Origin: JAVVHH01 sp963835135
GTDB lineage: Bacteria; Pseudomonadota; Alphaproteobacteria; Acetobacterales; Acetobacteraceae
Length of the DNA: 64,000 bases
Reading direction: 5' to 3'
Assembly (NCBI GenBank): GCA_963835135.1
Contig: CAWIEF010000005.1
Coordinates: 558,001 to 622,000 of the forward strand
Shown here: in pieces, positions 38,946 to 46,764 of the stretch
Numbering within the stretch: the stretch's first letter is position 1
How the letters are laid out: each line of letters begins with the position of its first letter
The notes under the pieces: generated by a model
The model's database searches: none
What the model was told of the DNA's origin: nothing
What the model saw: the letters and a program-made list of their open reading frames with translations, nothing else
Made by a program: the position numbers and the translations under genes

Positions 38946-39369
38946 CCCAAAAGGACTCCCAGACTCATGAGAAGCTGTCGGTAGTTTTTTTCGTTACAGT
39001 AGACTTTCGTAATACCTCATTCTCGGGCTCGAAAGCACGGCCGACAATGTCTTCTTCAATGCAGTAACAATCCAAGAAAGCTTCCCCACCTAACCGAGTA
39101 AAAGATCGGTGAACTTGTCCTTAAGTTCACTCGTCACAGGCATCGTGCGAACTAACTTAAGCGCTGCAATCGATTCCTTCCTCATTTGAGACAGCCTTAG
39201 GCTGAGCGGCCGCTGTGGCGAAATTAACGGCCTTCTGGGCGTGTTTCTTGCGATGGCTGTAATAGGTCTGGATGGCGATGCCGGCCTTCTTGCAGGCTTT
39301 TGCAACGCTCCGTTGATTGCGGAAACTATCTACTTGTTCGATTTTTTCATTCATATGGTCGATATACAT
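38798..39369 (-). CDS. Helix-turn-helix phage protein (frameshifted)
   Basis: ATG at 39367-39369 opens a frame with NEKIEQVDSFRNQRSVAKAC and KKAGIAIQTYYSHRKKHAQK, a helix-turn-helix like those of transposase- or resolvase-type DNA-binding proteins. Later pieces in other frames read TSELKDKFTDLLLG, GGEAFLDCYCIEEDIVGRAF, NYRQLLMSLGVLLGYNDGGI and VRGKHDWITVYCDPHAKERA. The estimated length is ~185 residues. Breaks lie near 39.16, 39.10 and 38.99 kb. Candidate early transcription or replication regulator. The family could not be named. Confidence 0.5.
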
Positions 39370-39376
39370 CTTTTTT

Positions 39377-39634
39377 TTATCCAAGCAACGCCTTCTCTTT
39401 GTCTTTTTCCATTCGCCAGACAGTGCTGATGGCTGTGGCCATCTTAGATTGCGTGCAGCCCATGAGTTCAAGAGCCTTTTTGTATTGATTGCCTTTAAGT
39501 AAAAGCGCCACGAGTTCATCCACAAGCTGCTTAGCGCGGGATTCGTTTAATGGTTCAGGCATTGGGGTTCCTTCTATCACTCCTATCATTTCACCGCATG
39601 CGGGACATGTGAGCTTATTGCCTGTAAATATCAC
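39377..39634 (-). CDS. 85-residue protein with N-terminal CxxC motif
   Basis: An intact frame: IFTGNKLTCPACGEMIGVIE, then a helical part with AKQLVDELVALLLKGNQYKK and ALELMGCTQSKMATAISTVW that looks like an HTH. GTG start overlaps the stop of the upstream gene (GTGA). The single CPAC pair plus later Cys could bind zinc. Possibly a small regulator. No family recognised. Confidence 0.55.
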   Translation of the reverse strand: MIFTGNKLTCPACGEMIGVIEGTPMPEPLNESRAKQLVDELVALLLKGNQYKKALELMGCTQSKMATAISTVWRMEKDKEKALLG

Positions 39635-39810
39635 TTTAAGGCCTTCTTACAATTCACACATGCCCACTTATCGGCCTTTAAAAGCCAGCGAATTACTTTC
39701 CTGGCAGCCGTGGGCTGATATTTATATCCATTGATCCAAATACCATTTTCTGAAACGTTGCCATTGAAGGCAACGCTATAAAGCGCCTTGGGCTTACGTG
39801 GACTGGTCAC
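39631..39810 (-). CDS. 59-residue protein with C-terminal CxxC
   Basis: GTG at 39808-39810 overlaps the stop of the DUF3307 gene (GTGA). It reads TSPRKPKALYSVAFNGNVSE, NGIWINGYKYQPTAARKVIR and KADKWACVNCKKALK. The longer upstream part of the same frame is run-through of the DUF3307 gene. Part of a coupled set of three genes. No family recognised. Confidence 0.5.
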   Translation of the reverse strand: MTSPRKPKALYSVAFNGNVSENGIWINGYKYQPTAARKVIRWLLKADKWACVNCKKALK

Positions 39811-40177
39811 GGTTTTACCAGCTGCCAAATAATAGAGTCGTGAGTCAAGTGATGCGCCATCTGGTCGGCGCCAAGAGCCCACCAAAATTGTGGCTTATCC
39901 ATTTTCCACCGTCCCCCAAAATTGGGCGATGCCTTAAGGCGGTGACGCAGAAATGCACTCCAAAATCTAAAAAAGCAAGTGGCCACATAGCTGGCTTAAT
40001 AGCGAGGCAAATCACCAAAGTGAAAAGCCAATGCACGCTGGCATGAGCGGCTAGTGGCAAGATGGATTCAGGGTCGCCCTTGAATTTGCCGAGCATGTAT
40101 CGCCCTTGGAGGGGGAAGTCGGCAAGAAAGTACTTCAACTGATAAATGATTAACAATTGAAATAACAGCGTCATCAC
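39807..40177 (-). CDS. DUF3307 membrane protein (frameshifted)
   Basis: A ~123-residue small membrane protein of the DUF3307 type: LLIIYQLKYFLADFPLQGRY, ILPLAAHASVHWLFTLVICL, MWPLAFLDFGVHFCVTALRH. One base shift near 39905 (run of Cs and As) continues DKPQFWWALGADQMAHHLTH and ends WQLVKP. Histidine-rich helices with LADFPLQ and GADQMAHHLTH are family hallmarks. It is encoded by many phages and bacteria; its function is unknown. ATG at 40175-40177 follows AAGGAG. Confidence 0.75.
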
Positions 40178-40189
40178 TCACTCCTTAAG

Positions 40190-40380
40190 GTTTTTGCGAC
40201 CGCGACTGCGACCACAACCCCGATAGCGACCCCGAATGCGACCGCGACCACGACCACAACCCCGACTGCGACATCGACCGCGACAGCGGCCATGACCGAG
40301 ACCCCGACCACGACAGCGGCCCCGACTGCGGTCGGGACCGCTCCCAACCTATACGTTTAAGTGGCTGTTTCATTTCTTGC
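40190..40380 (-). CDS. Val/Ala/Gly-rich hydrophobic repeat ORF (frameshifted)
   Basis: The DNA at ~40190-40335 is a degenerate hexanucleotide tract around GGTCGC/GGTCGT. One minus frame reads AVGAAVVVGVSVMAAVAVD, VAVGVVVVVAVAFGVAIGVV and VAVAVAKTLRSE, a long hydrophobic helix-like stretch. It ends with TGA overlapping the DUF3307 ribosome site. The alternative long frame is Ser/Trp/Arg-rich and continues from the previous gene without a stop. The hydrophobic frame lacks a clear start, so a break from MKQPLKR (40380) is assumed. Membrane location likely if it is expressed. Confidence 0.35.
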
Positions 40381-40700
40381 TCTCGCGGCAGCGCATGACT
40401 CCATTTTGTGACATCGATTAAGGAATCAAGCGGGATATGCACCTTCATCAATGAATGGCTCAACCTCATTAGCTTTTCCGTCTTAAGAAAATCATAAAAG
40501 CGGCCAGTATCAGGCGACCCATGAAGCATCCGTTAGCGTAACGAACTTACCGCAAACGGCTAATTTTGCCGAGGTAATACATCGTCACGGTGCGCATAAA
40601 TACTTTTTCACCAATGGCGACGGGGAAGTCGGTGACGCAGTTTTCTCCATCGAGTAATTTAGAAATTTCTAATGCTTGCTTGAGTTGGTTGAATTTCGTT
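40353..40700 (-). CDS. Small phage protein of the ASWVADTGRF type (frameshifted)
   Basis: Joined frames read KFNQLKQALEISKLLDGENC, VTDFPVAIGEKVFMRTVTMY, YYLGKISRL, DTGRFYDFLKTEKL and IDVTKWSHALPREQ. This order (VFMRTVTMYYLG..., DASWVADTGRF, DxTxWxHxLP) is one I associate with a widespread small protein in tailed phages. Breaks lie near 40.54 and 40.45 kb. Start unclear, near 40700. Function unknown. Confidence 0.5.
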
Positions 40701-41031
40701 TCTCACTCCTTGCGCTCATCATTGCTTTTGCATTTCGAGCTGCCTTATCGCTGTCATAAGGGAAGACCTCTTCATATTCATGAAGCATTAAGCCGAAGTA
40801 ACTGTCATAGGTATCGTAAAACCAGCGAAGTTGATGGCCCATATGTTTCCACATGAACCAAATACCTCTGCCCGTCCAGTAGCCATGGCCGACAGACACT
40901 GTGTCAATGGGAGGGGTGGCCGACCTGGGTGACAGAATGGAAGTCATAGCATTTATGAAGATCAATCCACTGCTTACATTGTGTACAAGCTAGTGCATGC
41001 TCTACGCCCACTAATCCTCCAAGTTGTCGCG
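40690..41031 (-). CDS. Small phage protein with zinc-binding-like head (frameshifted)
   Basis: Two frames join near 40.92 kb: ALACTQCKQWIDLHKCYDFH with a CTQC pair, then DTVSVGHGYWTGRGIWFMWK, HMGHQLRWFYDTYDSYFGLM and LHEYEEVFPYDSDKAARNAK. The CxxC...GYWxxRGIWFxWxHxGH layout recurs in small phage proteins I recall but cannot name. It precedes the ASWVADTGRF-type gene. The most upstream leftward gene recognised in this arm. Confidence 0.5.
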
Positions 41032-41631
41032 GGCCGGACGCGACCCCGGCTCCCCGTTTACGTGGCCACCCATGCATAGGTAGGGGCTGCAGCCCACAGT
41101 GCGTGTCTCCAGTGGGTGTGGTTCTTATGTTCATACGCCCCCACAGCTTTCCACGCCGCCGCAACGCATATCGAATTAACGGATTCAAGGGGAAATAGCA
41201 ATGAATGATCGCCAGTGGAGACCCCGTGCAGGTAGTCGCTTCACATAAACTGCCGGGGTCCCCTTTAAGGCGTTCAAGGTTCCCCCGGGCCTTCTGTGAC
41301 GTGGGGAGCCTTCAAGGCCTCAAGTGCCTATAATTGGAATAATTCTAAAGTTCGCACGCTACAAGTACGTTACGGGAATGTTGCAGAGCGGCGGGTGTAA
41401 GGAGTTATTAAGGGCCCCGCGCTTCGCATCTCTAGGGAGCCGGGGTTATGAACTGCTTTGCGACCAGTTGCCTACGGATTACAGCAAATCCCAAACAACT
41501 GCAATATTTGTGTTACCGAGGTAGCCAAGAGCCCCGTCTAGTCTCAGCAGGAGTGGCAAGCGGGGGATTTAGGGCATGAGAGTGTCCTACCTGAGCCTCG
41601 TAAAAGAAAATCAAGGTTCATCGCCGCATGT
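41032..41631. other. Divergent region between leftward and rightward arms
   Basis: The two arms of the block diverge here. The plus strand has TATAAT at 41331-41336 (GTGCCTATAATTGG), a good -10 match for the rightward arm, without a clear -35. Open frames at 40904-41188 (minus) and 41324-41524 (plus) are not convincing, although NNCNICVTEVAKSPV at about 41500-41545 could be a zinc-binding fragment belonging to the nuclease gene downstream. Confidence 0.35.
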
Positions 41632-42204
41632 TTGGGCGGGACTACTTACGTGGGGGCCTACCTCCGTATACGGATGGTTATTTTGGGTCTGGCCAAACGG
41701 TATCTCGCATACACCTCCGTAAGGGGGAAGGGGGATACTGTCTTCATGGAGACGCAACCAACCGAACCGGATGGTTATTGGAAGAGGATAGATATGTGGT
41801 CGATAGACTGGTTAATGAATCGTTACAAACAAAGGCCTCCTGATGAAATGCTGAGGTTTCAATGGAACCTAAACAAGCAGAACTTCTCCTCAGAAAGATG
41901 GTTCATCGAATTACTGCAGGCCAATGACATCGGAGGCTGTGAGAGAAACAAGCCCCTCATAGGAAGATTTTGGGGAGATTTCGTTTGGGAAAAGTATAAG
42001 CTTATTGTGGAGATAGACGGTAACTCTCACGATGGCAGAGAAGAAAAAGATGAGATGCGCGATGCGTTACTGATCTTTCACGGATATCGGGTTCTTCGCA
42101 TTACAGTCAATGACCTTGGCGGCGTTTTTGACTTTGTAACAGAGTGGAAGAGCCGCTCAAAAAACCAAGAATTTCCAATTATATGCCCAACTGATGAATG
42201 CTAA
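41632..42204 (+). CDS. DUF559 / Vsr-type endonuclease-like protein
   Basis: An open frame of 190 residues; the recognisable domain is the last ~100. It contains NFSSERWFIELLQANDIGGC, GDFVWEKYKLIVEIDGNSHD and DALLIFHGYRVLRITVNDL. This is the PD-(D/E)XK-like core of DUF559 proteins related to Vsr and MutH nucleases, with EIDG as the metal-binding part. The N-terminal ~60 residues look like out-of-frame readings, and a zinc finger-like CNIC piece lies upstream. The true start is therefore uncertain and a frameshift is likely before 41.8 kb. Possibly a homing or recombination nuclease. Confidence 0.65.
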   Translation: MGGTTYVGAYLRIRMVILGLAKRYLAYTSVRGKGDTVFMETQPTEPDGYWKRIDMWSIDWLMNRYKQRPPDEMLRFQWNLNKQNFSSERWFIELLQANDIGGCERNKPLIGRFWGDFVWEKYKLIVEIDGNSHDGREEKDEMRDALLIFHGYRVLRITVNDLGGVFDFVTEWKSRSKNQEFPIICPTDEC

Positions 42205-42517
42205 AAAACGACATAATCAGAGCATTAAAGAAACAAAAAATTAAAGAAGACACTTCGTAAGCTGCAAGCAGAAGTTGCGTAAACGACAAGCAAAGGCTGG
42301 TTTCTTAGCGCTATTCAGTAATCAAGTGAGGGAACTCTCAATAAGCCGAAGAAGAAACTCAAAAAGGCCAATCGCCCATTCATGAAATCACAGATGAGCA
42401 AAAGAAAATGCTTCGTGTGCTTACGAATGGTGGGGACGATGGGAGCCGTATGTCTTTCGCGAAGTGCGCGAAATCTGATTGAAAAACTGCAAAAAACAAG
42501 TAAACCAGGGGTGGGGA
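42205..42517. other. Coding-like but unresolved stretch
   Basis: No intact gene. On the plus strand a piece near 42378-42475 (EITDEQKKMLRVLTNGGDDG followed by SRMSFAKCAK) has natural composition, so a frameshifted gene is likely. I could not reconstruct it. Confidence 0.35.
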
Positions 42518-42870
42518 ATGCAGGGAAAGTTACTTAAACGTAAAGAACTCGAGGATGCCGTGATCGCATTAGGCGAATGGAAAAGGAAATCCGAAACATC
42601 ATGGCCCCCCTAATCCTTCATGAGGGCCCAGCATGAGCTCTTAGGCGCCTTGAGGAGGAGGTAGCTCGCTTAACGAGCCCAAGGCTAGCCTTTACGCCTA
42701 ATCGCGGTGTGAGCGATCCTGGCCGTCTGATGAGGAGCGTGGGACGAAGTGGGACAGGTAAGCTCTGCTGTGAGCAGCATCTGTGGGGGGCGCCTGGTTA
42801 TGGCGTGATGCTGCAGAGACTTGGGCTAACTAAGGCTCAGGCCTTGGCTTTGTTGAGGAGTGGAAGGTAG
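42518..42870 (+). CDS. Hypothetical phage protein (frameshifted)
   Basis: ATG 42518 with a GGGGTGGGG site opens QGKLLKRKELEDAVIALGEW. After indels near 42590 and a stop near 42633 the frame from ~42640 reads ALRRLEEEVARLTSPRLAFT, GRLMRSVGRSGTGKLCCEQH and GAPGYGVMLQRLGLTKAQAL to TAG 42868-42870. Joined, about 115 residues: a helical start and a Cys-His containing end. The family is unknown. Its 3' end overlaps the convergent gene at 42826. Confidence 0.45.
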
Positions 42871-43146
42871 TGGAGTGTGCCTGATCTTTAAACTTGAACT
42901 AGCTTTGGAAGCTTTGGATTGTTGCGTCCAGTTTTCCTTTGAAACAATGTAGAGGTTATCTTGGAAAGATCTTAGCTCATCTGATTCACCGGCCATCATG
43001 CCAATGAACCCGATGTCATTAGGCCCTATAAAATGTAGTTCGAACCCATAAGATTCGAGTTTTTCTCGAATTTCTTCAAAAACTTCCCGTTTTTTCCAGT
43101 GAATGAAGAGAAGTTGAATGCCATGACGAGGAGCCTTCCACGTCAT
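42826..43146 (-). CDS. 106-residue hypothetical protein on the minus strand
   Basis: Frame with HGIQLLFIHWKKREVFEEIR, EKLESYGFELHFIGPNDIGF and IGMMAGESDELRSFQDNLYI, an alpha/beta pattern of natural composition; the last ~25 residues (SSLKIRHTPLPSTPQQSQG) may be run-through. It is one of few minus-strand genes inside the rightward arm. No family recognised. Confidence 0.45.
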   Translation of the reverse strand: MTWKAPRHGIQLLFIHWKKREVFEEIREKLESYGFELHFIGPNDIGFIGMMAGESDELRSFQDNLYIVSKENWTQQSKASKASSSLKIRHTPLPSTPQQSQGLSLS

Positions 43147-43349
43147 CAGTGAGCTTAGGATTTTTTCTTTTCTCCATAATATGAAACTGGAAGCGCCCCT
43201 GGAATTTCAACTACCGAGGACCTCTGTCCTGTCACCATGAAGCATGAGCCGACCAAGGCGAGGCTCCATAGCGGCTTTTAGATAAACCCTTCAAACTTGC
43301 CATGCAATAGAAGTTTCGCTAGCAAAGCCCCTACAAAGGAGCCGACCAT
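43147..43349. other. Short gap without a gene
   Basis: About 200 bases between the minus-strand gene and the ERF-type gene. No coding frame or clear signal was seen apart from the AAAGGAG site just before 43350. Confidence 0.3.
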
Positions 43350-44032
43350 ATGTTTGAAACAAGTCCGACTAGATAAACTCGATCCGCTTTAGCTCAGGCG
43401 CAAAAGCTCATTCATCCGGCGAAAGAAAATACCGTTAATCCACATTTTAGATCAACGTACGCTGACCTAGCCTCTTGCTGGGAGGCGTGTAGGCCTGCCC
43501 TGGCTGCGACCAAGATCAGCCTCACGCAATCGCCCCTCCATTCAACGGACGGGCGGTAAACCTCGTAAGCGCCTAGCGCATGCAGGTGAGTGGATCCGCT
43601 GTAGCTTCTCAATCCCCGCAGGTAAGCAGGACGCTACGGTGATGGTCAACCATCACATACTTTAAGCGCTTCGCCTTATGCGCAGCACTTGGGATCCCAA
43701 CTGAGGATGATGACGCAACGGAGCGGTCGAAACTAAGGCTATTGTGAAGCAGACCAGCCCTTCGCCAGCCGCTAAAGCACCCAAGGCTGAGCCCGGCGTT
43801 TATGTGATCACGTTTGGAAAATTTAAAGGCAATACTCTAATGAATGCTTAAAGAAGAATTGAAGAATTACGCAGCGTGGATTGATGGCGAATGCCAAAAG
43901 GACGCCGAAAGCAGATCCCTCAAGTGACTAAATGTCATTAATGAAGTTAATGCTTATCTAGCAGGAGATACGCATGACGATATGGGAATATTCCTTTTTA
44001 ATGCAGAGCCACCGGGCGGGACAAAAATATGA
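43350..44032 (+). CDS. erf: ERF-family single-strand annealing protein with ExoX-like C-terminus (frameshifted)
   Basis: Hidden by frameshifts, but readable. ATG 43350 follows AAAGGAG and reads MFETSPT. Then LAQAQKLIHPAKENTVNPHF, RSTYADLASCWEACRPALAA and TKISLTQSPLHSTDGR match the ERF core (pattern HPAxKxxxNPHFxSxYADLA). Later pieces read AGEWIRCSFSI, TYFKRFALCAALGIPTEDDD (compare YARRYSLxxxLGI...EDDDG) and VYVITFGKFKGNTL with a helix LKEELKNYAAWIDGE. The FGKxKGxTL tail resembles the exodeoxyribonuclease X C-terminal domain sometimes fused to ERF. ERF anneals complementary strands in temperate-phage recombination. Breaks lie near 43.38, 43.56, 43.63, 43.73, 43.85 and 43.92 kb. Confidence 0.75.
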
Positions 44033-44222
44033 AAGTAACGAACGCTGATCGAATAGCTTGGTTGTTTTAACGAAACCCCCTGTGAAGCAAGTCTATATAG
44101 CAGCAGCTCTAACCGGCTTGTTCAAACAGCCGTTCGAGAGGATGTTTCGGGTCGATGGTGAAGATGAAATCTTCAGCCATGCTCAACACGATGGGGTTAT
44201 CGTCTTGGTTGCATTCGTCTAA
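44029..44222 (+). CDS. Small hypothetical phage protein (frameshifted)
   Basis: ATG at 44029 overlaps the stop of the ERF gene. The frame breaks near 44070. The longer continuation reads KQVYIAAALTGLFKQPFERM and ends HAQHDGVIVLVAFV at TAA 44220-44222. Natural composition, no family recognised. Confidence 0.4.
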
Positions 44223-44270
44223 TTAACGAAGTCCTTCTCGGGCTTAGTAGTTCCGGGAGGACCAACGACG

Positions 44271-44576
44271 TTGCTTAAAAAGGAGGCTCATGCTAAACAT
44301 GAACTCAATAAGATGATAGAGACGGAGACAGCGACGAACGAAACAACATCACATCCAGCGATTGGGCTAGCGTCCGGGATGACGACTACAGGGTTATCCC
44401 TCATCCCAACACTTGAACAACTCTTGCGGGCAGCTAGGCGGGGCGAGGGCTTTAATGCGGGCTTTGCCGAGTTGATCCGGACTGGCCTCATCAGCGCTCG
44501 TAATGTCTTAAAGCTCATCGCCAGCAATAAAAGCAACGAGCTAGTGAAGATGCGCGAGGGGCTTTGGAAATCATGA
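44271..44576 (+). CDS. 101-residue hypothetical phage protein
   Basis: TTG start at 44271 with GGGAGG upstream. The helical frame reads KKEAHAKHELNKMIETETAT, SGMTTTGLSLIPTLEQLLRA and FAELIRTGLISARNVLKLIA. It is intact in this frame. Composition looks natural. No family recognised. Confidence 0.45.
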   Translation: MLKKEAHAKHELNKMIETETATNETTSHPAIGLASGMTTTGLSLIPTLEQLLRAARRGEGFNAGFAELIRTGLISARNVLKLIASNKSNELVKMREGLWKS

Positions 44577-45039
44577 CCATGCTCCAGGATGGGGATTTGT
44601 GAAGGACGGCTCAATCACAGTAACGCGTGAGCAATGGTAAGCGTGGGATGGCCGATGACCCTCTACATCACTTTCGAGAATATCTAAAGCCTTTATCTAG
44701 TGCCCGTAACAGGATCGCAGGCGTATGTGGGCCTTGGGTATGAGAATCCCTTACAAGTGTGGGGTTTACCATAACAAGGTAAAAGCGTGCGCAGGAGTTT
44801 CTTGAACAAGGCTTGTTGGTGGGTGGCTGTGGTGGTGGATCCTGATTGAGGCAGAACAAGAAGGGGAAATATGTTGCGGCCCGCCGTCTTTTGTTGCCGA
44901 AGACGGTCCATATGCTCGGCTCCTAGCGATGTCTAACCTTGGGATGCGCAATGCGGGACGCTAAACAATTATTGAGGGCCGCACCCAGTTATTGTGTACC
45001 TCCTTCATGTGGAAGCGCTGGGGATGAATATTTGTAGCG
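44577..45039. other. Gap with coding-like fragments only
   Basis: Fragments such as ADDPLHHFREYLKPLSSARN (from ~44655) and GEICCGPPSFVAEDGPYARL (from ~44860) suggest one or two frameshifted genes. I could not assemble them or assign a family. No RNA gene or repeat was seen. Confidence 0.3.
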
Positions 45040-45348
45040 GTGGCCCATGGGAAACGGTACGCAGAAAACTCTGGTGATGAGAACGGATGTTTCGATCCGG
45101 GCTGGCGTTCAGTGAAGAACGTTTGGCGGAGTTTTAATACACCGGTAGCGGATCGCACGCCTTCAACCAATACCCACCCCGCTGATCCGAAGGTTCCTTG
45201 GTGGATGGACACGAGCTGGACAATCTGGGCGGGGCGTTCATGTTGTGTTGCACAAGGTCACGATGGTCACAGGGCTGCAGAAGATGACCTGGCTGTATGC
45301 TGTGCTGAAGTAATATTGAGTATTAAAATGGGGCCGCTGTGCAAATAA
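45040..45348 (+). CDS. Weakly supported 101-residue ORF
   Basis: An open frame with CFDPGWRSVKNVWRSFNTPV and DPKVPWWMDTSWTIWAG, rich in Trp and Cys. It lacks a clear ribosome site and may be wholly or partly out of frame. No family recognised. Confidence 0.3.
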   Translation: MAHGKRYAENSGDENGCFDPGWRSVKNVWRSFNTPVADRTPSTNTHPADPKVPWWMDTSWTIWAGRSCCVAQGHDGHRAAEDDLAVCCAEVILSIKMGPLCK

Positions 45349-46384
45349 AACAGCGAATGGATTTAGGCTACGGTTATTTATAGGTAAGTGCTGGTGAACG
45401 AAGACGGGCGAAATGCTAAAAGACTAAGCGACAGGAAAAAACAGGTTAACTCCTGTCTAATTCAGGGATTCAGTGATTAAAATTGTCATTGAAGGGAGCA
45501 AGCTGTGAGTGATTGATGGGTGTAATTATGGAAGAAATTTGAATAAACTAGAGGAAGTTATGTGACTTTTGTGGCATGAGTATTTCTATTAATTACTGCG
45601 AGGAAAGAGGAATCGTTGGAAGTTGAAACGATATCTGCTGTCTTCGAGAAGAAGATACTCTACATGAAGTGCTGCGACTACGTTGACGGATTGATTGAGA
45701 GACTTGTTTGAGTAAGAAAAGCCTCCAGAGGGACTTTCGGTTAGCGTGGCATGTATATTCAAACACAAGTATTAGATACATTATCGCCACTTAAGGGGCA
45801 AGCCGTGAGTGATGAAAGAATTGGCGAGAAGAAAAAAGAAATGATCTTGTGGTGTGCCCTCCCGCTTATTTTGAAGCCAGGTAGCGACGCTCTTAGGCGG
45901 AGATAGAGTCTCTTGCTACAACAATACCGAGGGACGCATTGATACACTGACAGAAATTTCCAGCGTGTGCAAAACAGCGACGGATGCGTGGGTATACGGG
46001 GCAGGTCCATTTCGGCTATGGTCTGAGGGTCTGCCGATTACGACGGCATTCGCCATTACGCACCGATTGTGAGGAGAATGCCGTGAGTGATGAAGCGTAG
46101 GAAAACGTTTGATGGGCAATGGCATCCTGTCGATAGCAGTACTGAATGGCCTGGAAGAGCACAGAGATGGGAGGGGCATGGCGGTTGTGTTGGAGCTCGC
46201 CCAGCCGCTTCCAGCGGCGCATTGCCAAACTCAGGGAGGCGTGAAGTCTATGCTCGATTCGATGTGGAGCATGAGTCGAAGGTGGAGTTTATACACCCCA
46301 GCTCGGGACAATTTAGTTCATAGCACCTTATCTGAATATAATGGCAAATCCAGCCGGCGAAGCACTCGCAGAAGATGATAAATT
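45349..46384. other. Poorly coding stretch with three repeated small-gene starts
   Basis: No long gene is supported in this ~1 kb. The motif GTGAGTGAT recurs at 45505, 45805 and 46083, each a few bases after an AGGGAG/AAGGGG/GAGGAG site, which suggests starts of short related genes (Met-Ser-Asp...). The reading frames at 46087-46378 overlap and none is clearly right. The end of one frame (ANPAGEALAEDDKL, 46341-46388) overlaps the HigA-like start. Confidence 0.35.
45805..45906 (+). CDS. 33-residue ORF with GTGAGTGAT start
   Basis: GTG 45805 after AAGGGG opens SDERIGEKKKEMILWCALPL and ILKPGSDALRRR, stopping at TAG 45904-45906. It has a basic head, a hydrophobic middle (MILWCALPLILKP) and a basic end, like a very small membrane peptide. 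It may instead be the start of a frameshifted longer gene. Confidence 0.3.
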   Translation: MSDERIGEKKKEMILWCALPLILKPGSDALRRR

Positions 46385-46654
46385 GTGAGACGTAGTCCGC
46401 CAGGAGAAACATTGCTCGACATGCTCAAAGAGCGCGGCCTTAGGCAAAATTGGCTCGCCAAAGAGATGGGCCGCCCGATTAAAACAATTAATGAAATTGT
46501 CAAAGGCAAGTGCGCTATTACGCCAGAAACCGCGTTGCAGCTGGAGAAAATATTTAAGGGTGTAGATGCCGAGTTTTGGTGTAAGCGTGAGTCTGACTAT
46601 AGGCTGTCGTTATTGAGGACCATGAAAACCGCCCGAGCGCAGAAGGAAAAATAA
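46385..46654 (+). CDS. HigA-like antitoxin / XRE-type HTH protein
   Basis: An 89-residue intact protein with the HigA pattern: PPGETLLDMLKERGLRQNWL, AKEMGRPIKTINEIVKGKCA and ITPETALQLEKIFKGVDAEF followed by W and a basic end. The XRE helix-turn-helix spans residues ~18-55. HigA antitoxins bind the HigB RNase and repress their own operon. No HigB-like toxin could be read upstream or downstream, although the upstream DNA is badly broken. It may act instead as a phage repressor-type regulator. GTG start overlaps the stop of an upstream frame. Confidence 0.8.
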   Translation: MRRSPPGETLLDMLKERGLRQNWLAKEMGRPIKTINEIVKGKCAITPETALQLEKIFKGVDAEFWCKRESDYRLSLLRTMKTARAQKEK

Positions 46655-46655
46655 A

Positions 46656-46763
46656 ATGAACGCAGTTGGAATGAACTTTGTATCGGGTCTTCTCTGGGGC
46701 TCTGGCTTCCTGACGGCAGTCGTGATCTTCAGAGTGCTATTGCACGTGCAGATCTGTGGGTAA
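46656..46763 (+). CDS. 35-residue single-span membrane peptide
   Basis: ATG 46656, one base after the HigA-like stop, opens NAVGMNFVSGLLWGSGFLTA and VVIFRVLLHVQICG with one clear membrane segment, stopping at 46763. The next gene starts at 46765. The tight packing of three genes argues for translation. No family recognised. Too short for standard ORF filters. Confidence 0.5.
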   Translation: MNAVGMNFVSGLLWGSGFLTAVVIFRVLLHVQICG

Positions 46764-46764
46764 C

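Noticed and set aside
40190..40340. Possible CRISPR or direct-repeat array
   Set aside because: The units are contiguous degenerate hexamers without spacers; no CRISPR array is seen in the window.
40590..40856. An 88-residue plus-strand ORF
   Set aside because: The minus strand carries two natural phage protein fragments here, so this is a shadow.
41324..41524. A 66-residue plus-strand ORF
   Set aside because: No ribosome site or natural pattern; a zinc-finger-like piece in another frame overlaps its end.
44668..44951. Overlapping minus-strand ORFs
   Set aside because: Three overlapping frames with Pro/Ser/His-rich chance composition; plus-strand fragments look more natural.
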